Positions 1-4,847 of a DNA stretch of 10,708 nt are shown in pieces. Positions within the stretch are counted from its first letter, which is position 1. The number at the start of each line of letters is the position of its first letter. Source of the stretch: CAYYYA01 sp964517065 (lineage in GTDB: Bacteria > Patescibacteriota > Patescibacteriia > UBA1558 > 2-01-FULL-52-15); assembly GCA_964517065.1 (NCBI GenBank), contig CAZFBK010000026.1:1-10708 (forward strand), given 5' to 3'. Position numbers and translations under genes: made by a program. The notes under the pieces were generated by a model. The model searched no databases, was not told the DNA's origin, and saw nothing but the letters and a program-made list of their open reading frames with translations.

Positions 1-1181
1 GCGCTTTGGCTACGTGGTCCAAGATCAAGGGCGTCAACGTCGTAGCTTGTGGTGATTTCACCCATCCTAAACAGTTCAAAGATATTCAGGATAACCTGAC
101 AGCCGATGGTAGCGGGTTGTATGACCTGAAAGACGACAACTCGGGAGTGAAGTTCCTGATGGGTACAGAAGTTGCTTGTATCTATCGACATAAAGACGCG
201 ACGAGACGTGTTCACCATTGTATTTTCGCCCCTTCAATTGAAGCGGTAGCAAAATTTAATCAAGCGCTGACAGATCGCGGTTGTAAATTAGCTTCGGATG
301 GTCGTCCTATCCTCGGTATGTCGTCCAAAGAGTTATTACAGATTATGTTAGATACTGATCCGCGCATGGTGCTGATACCGGCACACGCTTGGACACCGTG
401 GTTTGCTATCTTTGGCTCCAAATCAGGCTATGATTCTGTCGAAGATTGTTTTGAAGATTTATCTTCGCATATTTTCGCCTTAGAAACAGGTCTGTCGTCT
501 GATCCGGAGATGAATTGGGCACTTTCTAGTTTAGATAAATACAGTTTAATCTCTAATTCAGACGCGCACTCCGGTCCCAAGATCGGCCGCGAAGCCAATG
601 TTTTTGAATTAACAGAACTTAGCTATGATAGTTTGATGTCTGCAATACGAAATAAAAACCCCAAAGAGTTTCTCTATACCATTGAATTTTTTCCAGAGGA
701 GGGAATGTATCATTTTGACGGACATCGTCTCTGTAATGTCTCGCTCGATCCTGTCGAGACACGTAAGCTGAAGAATATTTGTCCGGTATGCAAGAAGCCA
801 CTTACCGTCGGAGTGTTGCACCGTGTGGATAACTTACGTGATCAGGAGTTCGGCCGACGACCGCAGAATGCTATTCCTTTCAAAAAAATAATTCCCTTAC
901 CGGAGATTATCGCTGACTACTTTGATCAAGGTGTGCAGAGCAAACGCGTGCAAGATTTGTTTCAAACTATTATTCAAAAGTTTGGTACAGAATTTTCTAT
1001 TCTTCTCGACGCTTCTCTCGGTGAATTGAAGCAGGTCATGCCGGAAGCCTTGGCTCGCGGCATCATTCGTGTACGGGAGCAGCAGGTAAAGATTGTCCCT
1101 GGATATGATGGCGTCTATGGCAAGGTAGAACTATTTGATAGGGAGGAAAAGCTGGCATCAAAGCAGGCAAAATTGTTCTAA
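1..1181 (+). CDS. EndoQ-like PHP-domain endonuclease, 5'-truncated by the window edge
   Basis: Probable endonuclease Q, a PHP-fold metal-dependent nuclease; characterised members nick DNA 5' of deaminated bases such as uracil and hypoxanthine. About 392 codons are visible, and the frame is open to base 1, so the true start lies upstream; the TTG at base 6 is unlikely to be the start. The missing part should carry the His-x-His metal motif of PHP domains. Numbering from that TTG codon: GDFTHP (16-21), GTEVACIY (53-60), HH (70-71), HAWTPWF (127-133) and SNSDAHS (183-189) supply the remaining PHP metal and substrate residues. Cys243 and the CPVC pair (259-262) suggest the family's zinc site. The C-terminal part ends in PGYDGVYGK (365-373), which I associate with EndoQ. 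It is the only plus-strand gene here and converges on the basic-peptide gene. The family is best known from archaea, some Bacilli and CPR bacteria. The EndoQ call is from motif recognition; substrate specificity is inferred. Confidence 0.87.
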   Translation, partial: ALATWSKIKGVNVVACGDFTHPKQFKDIQDNLTADGSGLYDLKDDNSGVKFLMGTEVACIYRHKDATRRVHHCIFAPSIEAVAKFNQALTDRGCKLASDGRPILGMSSKELLQIMLDTDPRMVLIPAHAWTPWFAIFGSKSGYDSVEDCFEDLSSHIFALETGLSSDPEMNWALSSLDKYSLISNSDAHSGPKIGREANVFELTELSYDSLMSAIRNKNPKEFLYTIEFFPEEGMYHFDGHRLCNVSLDPVETRKLKNICPVCKKPLTVGVLHRVDNLRDQEFGRRPQNAIPFKKIIPLPEIIADYFDQGVQSKRVQDLFQTIIQKFGTEFSILLDASLGELKQVMPEALARGIIRVREQQVKIVPGYDGVYGKVELFDREEKLASKQAKLF

Positions 1182-1230
1182 TCTTAGCGCATTATTAGAG
1201 ACTCATCGTTTCAGCACTCAACAAACTGCA

Positions 1231-1280
1231 AATAAAAAAAATAATCCCGCTGACTTAGCGCGCCATATATACTGGCGGGG
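1231..1280 (-). terminator. Candidate terminator for the basic-peptide gene
   Basis: On the minus strand, CCCGC (1279-1275) can pair with GCGGG (1250-1246), followed by a T-rich tail containing eight consecutive T (complement of 1231-1243). Inside it, CGCCA (1277-1273) and TGGCG (1265-1261) form a competing hairpin. The tail is convincing; the exact fold is ambiguous. It lies about 65 bases beyond the stop of the 34-residue peptide. Confidence 0.4.
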
Positions 1281-1300
1281 CAAGGTGGCAGGATCATTTC

Positions 1301-1324
1301 AAATTCTCTTACGAGAATTTTTTT
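1301..1324 (+). terminator. Intrinsic terminator for the EndoQ gene
   Basis: A perfect 8-bp stem (1301-1308 with 1313-1320) closes a four-base TTAC loop. The 3' arm runs into a T-rich tail, with T at 1318-1324. It lies 120 bases after the EndoQ stop and reads in the plus direction. The stem is AT-rich, so efficiency may be modest. The A-run in the complementary strand means it could act weakly in the other direction too. Confidence 0.55.
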
Positions 1325-1343
1325 CGCTAGTACAGCTTCAGAA

Positions 1344-1448
1344 CTAAGCTCTGCGTTTAGCAGTCTTTTTCTTAGCGGTCTTTTTAGCAGCCTTTCTTTT
1401 TGCTGGCTTGCGTTTAGCGGTCTTTTTTGCAGCTTTCTTTTTTGCCAT
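1344..1448 (-). CDS. 34-residue Lys/Ala-rich histone H1-like basic peptide
   Basis: A very basic peptide: 15 Lys, 4 Arg, 10 Ala, 3 Thr, 1 Pro and the initiator Met, with no acidic residue. It resembles the AKK/AKR repeats of histone H1 tails and bacterial H1-like nucleoid proteins, so DNA or RNA binding is likely. The frame is open further upstream to 1547, but the ATG at 1448 is chosen because a perfect Shine-Dalgarno site lies just ahead of it and because upstream codons give an unrelated composition. The gene has its own near-consensus promoter and about 97 bases of leader containing a UUCG-capped hairpin, which together suggest high expression. A structural partner for nucleoid or ribosome is possible. 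Low sequence complexity makes homology searches uninformative; the coding call rests on the expression signals. Confidence 0.8.
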   Translation of the reverse strand: MAKKKAAKKTAKRKPAKRKAAKKTAKKKTAKRRA

Positions 1449-1452
1449 AGTG

Positions 1453-1462
1453 TCACCTCCTT
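1453..1462 (-). promoter_or_regulatory. Perfect Shine-Dalgarno site of the basic-peptide gene
   Basis: The minus strand reads AAGGAGGTGA, a ten-base match to the classical anti-Shine-Dalgarno tail of 16S rRNA, four bases before the ATG at 1448. This fixes the start of the 34-residue peptide and is far stronger than any other start-site signal in the window. Confidence 0.85.
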
Positions 1463-1502
1463 CCGGGAATAGGTTTGATTTATTTTTTTGAAAAATACTT
1501 TT

Positions 1503-1527
1503 TTGCATCATCCGAAGATGTTTGCAA
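1503..1527 (-). promoter_or_regulatory. UUCG-capped hairpin in the leader of the basic-peptide mRNA
   Basis: In the minus-strand transcript TTGCA (1527-1523) pairs with TGCAA (1507-1503), and CATC pairs with GATG around a C(UUCG)G tetraloop, with a small AA/A internal loop between the two stems. It falls about 20 bases after the predicted transcription start. No T-run follows, so it is not an obvious terminator. It could stabilise the mRNA 5' end or bind a regulator; that role is inference. Confidence 0.5.
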
Positions 1528-1551
1528 GAAATATTTTTATTCGACAATATA

Positions 1552-1580
1552 ATTATACAACTTTTTTTTCATTTTAACAA
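1552..1580 (-). promoter_or_regulatory. Sigma-70-type promoter of the basic-peptide gene
   Basis: On the minus strand, a TTGTTA -35 element (1580-1575) and a perfect TATAAT -10 element (1557-1552) are separated by exactly 17 bases. The predicted start near 1545 gives a leader of about 97 bases. It sits just downstream of the terminator of the sigma-factor operon, so the basic-peptide gene is an independent transcription unit. Confidence 0.8.
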
Positions 1581-1590
1581 TTAGAAAACT

Positions 1591-1626
1591 AAAAAAACTC
1601 TTTGTGCCGAAGCCAAAAAGTTTTTT
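1591..1626 (-). terminator. Intrinsic terminator of the sigma factor/DUF5667 operon
   Basis: The minus-strand transcript forms a stem of about 13 bp with one bulged A and one G-U pair, capped by a canonical C(UUCG)G tetraloop (loop at 1611-1608), then runs into seven T (complement of 1597-1591). It starts about 24 bases after the stop at 1650. The opposite strand also ends in a T-run, so the element could work in both directions. Confidence 0.75.
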
Positions 1627-1649
1627 AATAAAGATTAGGTATCTTTTGA

Positions 1650-2699
1650 TTACTCGGATGATTTCTTTGATTTCTCGCGATTATTATTGTCGTCTTTGGT
1701 TGAATGGTCTTCTTGTTTAGTTCGAGGCTGATTTTTTGACGGTGATCTTTCTGCCGTATTGAGCAGTTGAGCTTCATGTTCTAACTTGAGCGCCTGCTGC
1801 AACTGACGGATAGAACGCTGCCCTTCGGTGGCTGAGTCTGGTGTGGTGGTTGGTGTTGCAATCAGCGCCTGTGCCTGCTTCAATTTACGTGCTATTTCCT
1901 CCGCTCGTTGTTGCTCTATAGCTGTCTTCGGTGGTTGTGGACGTTCCAGTTTATCCTGTTCCTTCATCAGTCGTTGTTGCAGCTGGGCAGTATGTTCCGC
2001 TAGATCCTTATCATCACCAGACTTATTCCATTCTGTCTCCAGTTTGACGCTAAGTGCCTGTGTGCTACTAGCTTGCACAGCTAATGACTCGTGAAGTTGT
2101 TCGGAAGCAGATGTCTTATTAGTTGTCTGTCTCTGTGAACGGGTAGTAAAAACCTCTTGTCCGATTTGCAAGGTGGCTTCCAGTCTGGAGTTAAGTTCAG
2201 CTGCCGCTAGGGTGTCATGAGTGCTGACCTGCACTACGCTGGCACGGGCCTTATCGGTTTGCATGGTAAGTCGACGGACAATCTCAGACTCAGCTTCACC
2301 AGCGAGATTACCTTTCTCAGCGAGCACATGAGCTTCGTTCAGACGACGCTCTACGAGAGTACCGTTCCATTCTGCCTGTGCCTGAGGAGTGCTCTGAAGT
2401 GATCCACGTAACGGCTCTGTCAGATTGACTTTCAGCCCGTAGAGAGCTTCACCAGGTAGGCTGAATTCGGCTGCATAGCTGGCACTGCTGACGGTCACGA
2501 TCAGGATGAGTGTTAATGTCAGGCTGAAGGCTAATGAGCGCTGACGCAGCAACCAAAAGCCACCCGGAATAGCTTTCGTTGGAGCCGGATGTTCGGATAT
2601 GAAAGTGAGCAACTTTTCACGCAGCTCCGTCTTCTCGGACTCTGTCATATGAGTCTGCTGCAATTGACTGGTTAGGTTGTCGAGTTTTGGATTATTCAT
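1650..2699 (-). CDS. Membrane-anchored DUF5667-like protein, putative anti-sigma partner
   Basis: A 349-residue single-pass membrane protein encoded directly after an ECF sigma factor, so probably its regulatory partner. Residues 1-52 are a short cytoplasmic part that could hold the sigma factor. A hydrophobic segment spans about 55-75. LPGEALYGLK at 81-90 is the hallmark start of DUF5667-type extracellular domains, followed to about 220 by an Ala/Glu/Arg-rich helical region. The C-terminal third is a Gln/Lys/Glu-rich coiled-coil-like stretch ending in a charged tail rich in Lys, Asp and Asn. There is no His-Cys-Cys zinc anti-sigma motif. Its ATG overlaps the sigma stop by 8 bases (ATGAATAA, 2699-2692) and has no clear ribosome binding site, which suggests translational coupling. 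Family recognition is from the post-membrane motif; the anti-sigma role is inferred from gene order. Confidence 0.78.
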   Translation of the reverse strand: MNNPKLDNLTSQLQQTHMTESEKTELREKLLTFISEHPAPTKAIPGGFWLLRQRSLAFSLTLTLILIVTVSSASYAAEFSLPGEALYGLKVNLTEPLRGSLQSTPQAQAEWNGTLVERRLNEAHVLAEKGNLAGEAESEIVRRLTMQTDKARASVVQVSTHDTLAAAELNSRLEATLQIGQEVFTTRSQRQTTNKTSASEQLHESLAVQASSTQALSVKLETEWNKSGDDKDLAEHTAQLQQRLMKEQDKLERPQPPKTAIEQQRAEEIARKLKQAQALIATPTTTPDSATEGQRSIRQLQQALKLEHEAQLLNTAERSPSKNQPRTKQEDHSTKDDNNNREKSKKSSE

Positions 2700-3189
2700 A
2701 GCGGAGTAATTGTTCTAAATGGGCTAGACCTCGGTGAAGCCGGACGGAGATGACATTGGCTGACTCGCCGGTAATCTCGGCTATCTCTCTGGGCTTCAGC
2801 CCATCGATATAGCGCAGTCGTATGACTTCTTGATATATGACGTCCAGCTGGGCTATTACTTTCAGCAGGATTTCCAGGTCAATGGCTATTTCGATGCCTG
2901 TCTTGGAGTCTGTCGGGGGTTCGAAACCCTGATCCTGAAGCTGATCAAGAGAGTCTACAGGAGCTTTGCGAGAGCGGTCGATAATCAGGTTAGTGGCAGT
3001 ACGGTAGAGGAAAGCGCGGATATTTTTGACCTCATGGCCGTCAGCCAGATAAGCCCAGGTTTTGGCGAAGGTTTCTTGGACTAGGTCGAGAGCTGTCTCC
3101 CGGTCATACACACGATAAAAACAGTGCCGGAAAATAGCGTCAGAATGCTGGTTATAGTGCTTAATAAAATCTTGTTCCAAAGAAGACAT
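2692..3189 (-). CDS. ECF-type RNA polymerase sigma factor
   Basis: A 165-residue alternative sigma factor with only regions 2 and 4. Region 2 covers about 10-75: DLVQETFAKTWAYL (35-48) is the core-binding and -10 recognition helix, followed by RAFLYRTATNLIIDRSR. Region 4 covers about 110-165: YQEVIRLRYIDGL then the helix-turn-helix PREIAEITGESANVISVRL, ending RGLAHLEQLL. The linker 76-105 is acidic. Length is typical for the ECF group. It is the first gene of a two-gene operon with a DUF5667-like membrane protein, so it probably redirects transcription in response to an envelope signal. No Shine-Dalgarno site precedes the ATG. An extended -10 element ends seven bases before the ATG, so the message may be leaderless. 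An inverted repeat lies just upstream and may be regulatory. Confidence 0.92.
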   Translation of the reverse strand: MSSLEQDFIKHYNQHSDAIFRHCFYRVYDRETALDLVQETFAKTWAYLADGHEVKNIRAFLYRTATNLIIDRSRKAPVDSLDQLQDQGFEPPTDSKTGIEIAIDLEILLKVIAQLDVIYQEVIRLRYIDGLKPREIAEITGESANVISVRLHRGLAHLEQLLRYE

Positions 3190-3196
3190 ATAAGAG

Positions 3197-3205
3197 ATAG
3201 TAGCA
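3197..3205 (-). promoter_or_regulatory. Candidate extended -10 promoter, leaderless start of the ECF sigma gene
   Basis: The minus strand reads TGC followed by TACTAT, an extended -10 element, ending seven bases before the ATG at 3189. Transcription would then begin at or next to the start codon. TACTAT matches the consensus hexamer at only four positions, and no good -35 is visible. The AT-rich TTTTAT at the expected -35 distance abuts the inverted repeat at 3225. The matching arrangement at two other genes here raises confidence. Confidence 0.45.
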
Positions 3206-3224
3206 CAGATATTTGGAGGATAAA

Positions 3225-3330
3225 ATCCCGCACCAACTTTTGCAGATGAGACTTTAAACTAACAAAAAATGCTATTTAATCTACGCTCAGGAGATTGTAA
3301 GGATACTTCCGAGCAAAAGTGGTACGGGAT
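3225..3330 (-). repeat. Imperfect 18-bp inverted repeat upstream of the ECF sigma gene
   Basis: Bases 3225-3243 are nearly the reverse complement of 3313-3330: 17 Watson-Crick pairs, one variable position and one bulged base, separated by 69 bases. At the variable position the minus-strand RNA makes a G-U pair whereas the plus-strand RNA would have an A-C mismatch, which mildly favours minus-strand transcription. The interval between the terminator of the 312-residue gene (3331) and the sigma promoter is almost entirely this element. It may be an RNA stem, a pair of operator sites, or the ends of a tiny mobile element; the sequence alone does not decide. Confidence 0.6.
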
Positions 3331-3371
3331 AAAAAAAGAGAGCGCTCTATCCACGTGGGACAGGGCGCTCT
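3331..3371 (-). terminator. Strong intrinsic terminator of the 312-residue gene
   Basis: The minus-strand transcript forms AGAGCGC/GCGCTCT, a C-A mismatch, then CTGTCC/GGATAG around a short CACGT-type loop, followed by CTC and seven T (complement of 3337-3331). It starts 30 bases after the TGA stop at 3401 and separates this gene from the sigma factor operon. It also supports TGA being read as stop. Confidence 0.85.
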
Positions 3372-3400
3372 GGCGTTCGATACGGAGTGGTACGGCGACT

Positions 3401-4339
3401 TCAGTGAGTCGTACCGGCTCCGTCGTTGGGGTTGTTCTGATCAGCAGAATCCGGTTCGGTTTCGCCTTCTCCCAGAATCCGGAGATGGAGATCCGCGACA
3501 CGTTCAGGGTCATCAGCAGGTGTCCGCATGAGCGAATCATCCGCCAACTGCAGACCGACGTTTGCGGCTCGAGTAGCGGATGTCGGCGGTGTATCCACCT
3601 CAAGATCCGATGCCAGGACAGGCGCGGTGACCATATGTTGATCATCGCTGATCGCGGTGAGATCTGCATCGGCGGTCGACATGCTAGCCGACGGCGATTC
3701 GGACGGGTCTCCGAAATCTTCTGATTCCAGTGACGGACCTGACGTCGGCAGTAGACCCTGATCAAACCCAGGAGCGAGCTGTCGGATAACGACGAGAAAC
3801 GCCGCGGCATCGAGCAGATGAAACAGCTGGCAAGCTCGGACTCCTGCCTGCTGACCAGCAAGGAAGCCCTCCTTGAGAGCGGCTTCACGCTCCAGACGTC
3901 GGCCTTCATTACGGCCGAGAATCTTGCCACGTTGGAGACCAGCATCATGACCCATCTCACGACCTGCTTTGAAGCCAGCGGCGAAGCCCAGGTTATGACC
4001 AGCTTTTACAGCTTCCTGGACGCTGGCGTCCAGAGCAGTCTGGAGAGGTGGGATGTTCGTCAGCGGTGCCGCTAAGGCTGTCATTTCGACCGACTGTGCC
4101 ATGAAACTCTGGTCTTTGAACCACGGTCCATAATACCAATAGCACTGTTCATCCGCGTTTGATGGGTATGCCAGATGAACAGCCTCAACGGTGAGGGGTG
4201 TCAGTAGAACTCTGAACGTGGCTTCGTCACCTTCTTCCGAAGGGTTTTTGCGCAGGAGACAGAAGTTCAAACGTCCGGTGCTTTGTTCACCGAGCGCCTT
4301 GAGAACCTCCGGGTCGTCCCGGGTATCACCGACTGACAT
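3401..4339 (-). CDS. Unrecognised 312-residue protein with a regular Gly-x-x-x repeat
   Basis: I do not recognise this family. Residues 1-100 form a mixed, probably folded domain (LNFCLLRKN, FRVLLTPLTVEAVHLAYP, CYWYYGPWFKDQ). From 114 to 166 glycine recurs every fourth residue: 114, 118, 122, 126, 130, 134, 138, 142, 146, then, in the same phase, 158, 162 and 166; only 150 and 154 break it. The intervening residues are Ala, Lys, Arg, Glu, Gln and Phe, so this is a charged helix, not a membrane glycine zipper. A short Cys/Leu/Ala-rich helix follows (170-190), then an acidic, Ser/Pro/Asp-rich, probably disordered tail to 312. There is no signal peptide. The repeat recalls Yae1-type or FliH-type Gly-x-x-x segments, but the rest does not match. 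Base composition is visibly richer in G+C than its neighbours. The ATG at 4339 is supported by a Shine-Dalgarno-like site. It is a lone transcription unit. Confidence 0.82.
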   Translation of the reverse strand: MSVGDTRDDPEVLKALGEQSTGRLNFCLLRKNPSEEGDEATFRVLLTPLTVEAVHLAYPSNADEQCYWYYGPWFKDQSFMAQSVEMTALAAPLTNIPPLQTALDASVQEAVKAGHNLGFAAGFKAGREMGHDAGLQRGKILGRNEGRRLEREAALKEGFLAGQQAGVRACQLFHLLDAAAFLVVIRQLAPGFDQGLLPTSGPSLESEDFGDPSESPSASMSTADADLTAISDDQHMVTAPVLASDLEVDTPPTSATRAANVGLQLADDSLMRTPADDPERVADLHLRILGEGETEPDSADQNNPNDGAGTTH

Positions 4340-4345
4340 TAGTAA

Positions 4346-4354
4346 CCCGCCTTT
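4346..4354 (-). promoter_or_regulatory. Shine-Dalgarno-like site of the 312-residue gene
   Basis: The minus strand reads AAAGGCGGG, six bases before the ATG at 4339. It differs from the ideal AAGGAGG core by one base (C for A). Together with the basic-peptide gene this is the only clear ribosome binding site seen in the window. Confidence 0.6.
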
Positions 4355-4473
4355 CTAAAAGCTGGTTGGGAGTGTGTGAGATTACGAGACTAGAAGATGC
4401 TATCTGTACTCTGTATATAGAGCTGGCCAAAAGCCAGCGAGTTGCTGAAAGTGGTAAAGAGCTGTGACTTGCT

Positions 4474-4502
4474 ACCTTACTATATACGGCTATATTTGTC
4501 AA
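4474..4502 (-). promoter_or_regulatory. Weak candidate promoter for the 312-residue gene
   Basis: A perfect TTGACA -35 hexamer lies at 4502-4497 on the minus strand. At 17 bases the -10 is TAAGGT, which is poor; TATA-rich alternatives nearby have the wrong spacing. If used, the leader would be about 130 bases long and would include a GCTGGC/GCCAGC hairpin at 4438-4422. Confidence 0.35.
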
Positions 4503-4643
4503 TGGCTTAGCTTGTGAGTTAACCTGTATCTAATAGGGTAAACAAAAAAATTCCTGTGGGGGAAGTTTTTGAATTATAGATTTTGTATAGATTTTTTTGC
4601 TATCTGTAGCGGTGCGGTAATAAGGTTTTAAAGAAAGAGATCT
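4503..4643. other. AT-rich gap without a gene
   Basis: No convincing reading frame is seen here. Bases 4544-4570 can fold, on either strand, into an A/T stem with a GGAA/TTCC core and one bulge, flanked by seven A on one side and five T on the other: a weak, possibly bidirectional terminator. It could end the L19/tRNA-Leu transcript. A short direct repeat, TATAGATTTT-like, occurs at about 4575-4597. Nothing else stands out. Confidence 0.5.
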
Positions 4644-4671
4644 GTCACCTTTCGCCAAGGCTTCAGGTGAC
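4644..4671 (-). terminator. Hairpin with a symmetric GAA/GAA internal loop, possible tRNA-Leu terminator
   Basis: The minus-strand RNA pairs GTCACCT (4671-4665) with AGGTGAC (4650-4644), then has GAA opposite GAA, then GCC/GGC around a two-base TT, which must open slightly to close a loop. GAA opposite GAA can form tandem sheared G-A pairs. The sequence after it, TCTCTTTCTTT, is T-rich but interrupted. This makes it a plausible 3' end for the L19/tRNA-Leu/structured RNA transcript. Confidence 0.45.
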
Positions 4672-4672
4672 T

Positions 4673-4747
4673 ACCCTTCTCTGATCGACAAGTCGATCAG
4701 TACGGCTGGCCGTAGGCCACCCGTAGCTCGCTTCGCGAGCGAAGGGT
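4673..4747 (-). ncRNA. Compact four-way-junction RNA element 3' of tRNA-Leu
   Basis: Read on the minus strand from the last base of the tRNA CCA end: an outer 7-bp stem ACCCTTC (4747-4741) with GAAGGGT (4679-4673) encloses three hairpins with no linking bases. They are GCTCGC/GCGAGC with a GAA loop (4740-4726); TACGG/CCGTA and TGGCC/GGCCA separated by a G-G mismatch, with a TAC loop (4725-4701); and CTGATCGA/TCGATCAG with a CTTG loop (4700-4681). Only base 4680 is unpaired at the junction. It is tRNA-sized but has no anticodon or T-loop features. It may be a tRNA 3' trailer structure, a palindromic (REP-like) repeat or an unnamed small RNA. The fold is directly visible; the function is unknown. 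Confidence 0.55.
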
Positions 4748-4833
4748 GGTGCCGGAGACAGGACTCGAACCTGCATCTCCTTTCGGAGACAGCCACCTCA
4801 AGGCTGCGTGTCTACCAATTTCACCACCCCGGC
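4747..4833 (-). tRNA. trnL: tRNA-Leu (anticodon GAG)
   Basis: An 87-base class II tRNA. Acceptor GCCGGGG pairs with CTCCGGC (one G-U), followed by A and an encoded CCA at 4749-4747. The D-arm uses GTG/CAC with AAATTGGTAGA. Anticodon stem CAGCC/GGCTG holds the loop TTGAGGT, giving GAG. The long variable arm CTCC-GAAA-GGAG identifies a Leu/Ser type. The T-arm is CAGG-TTCGAGT-CCTG. It reads CUC and CUU. It starts 14 bases after the L19 stop, so it is probably cotranscribed with L19. Confidence 0.97.
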
Positions 4834-4847
4834 TTGTTTCTGCGAAG

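Noticed and set aside
3401..3403. TGA read as glycine, as in Gracilibacteria and Absconditabacteria
   Set aside because: The 312-residue gene ends on TGA and a strong terminator follows 30 bases later; the long genes contain no in-frame TGA.
3269..3724. Plus-strand open frames of 151 and 70 codons across the 3' end of the 312-residue gene
   Set aside because: They are antisense to a supported gene in a G+C-richer stretch where stop codons are rarer, with no ribosome binding site and no recognisable domain.
3259..3960. A 233-codon open frame on the minus strand overlapping the 312-residue gene
   Set aside because: It runs through the strong terminator at 3331-3371, has no start signal, and its composition is Arg/Ser/Trp-rich in the way of out-of-frame translation. 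The overlapping 312-residue frame has a Shine-Dalgarno-like site, a structured repeat and a terminator at the right place.
4544..4570. A confident terminator for the L19/tRNA-Leu transcript
   Set aside because: The stem is mostly A-T with a bulge and a four-base core, so it is recorded only as a weak candidate within the gap.
4673..4747. The junction RNA as a second, degenerate tRNA
   Set aside because: It has tRNA length and a 7-bp outer stem, but no T-loop, no 7-base anticodon loop and no CCA end; the loops are 3 or 4 bases long.
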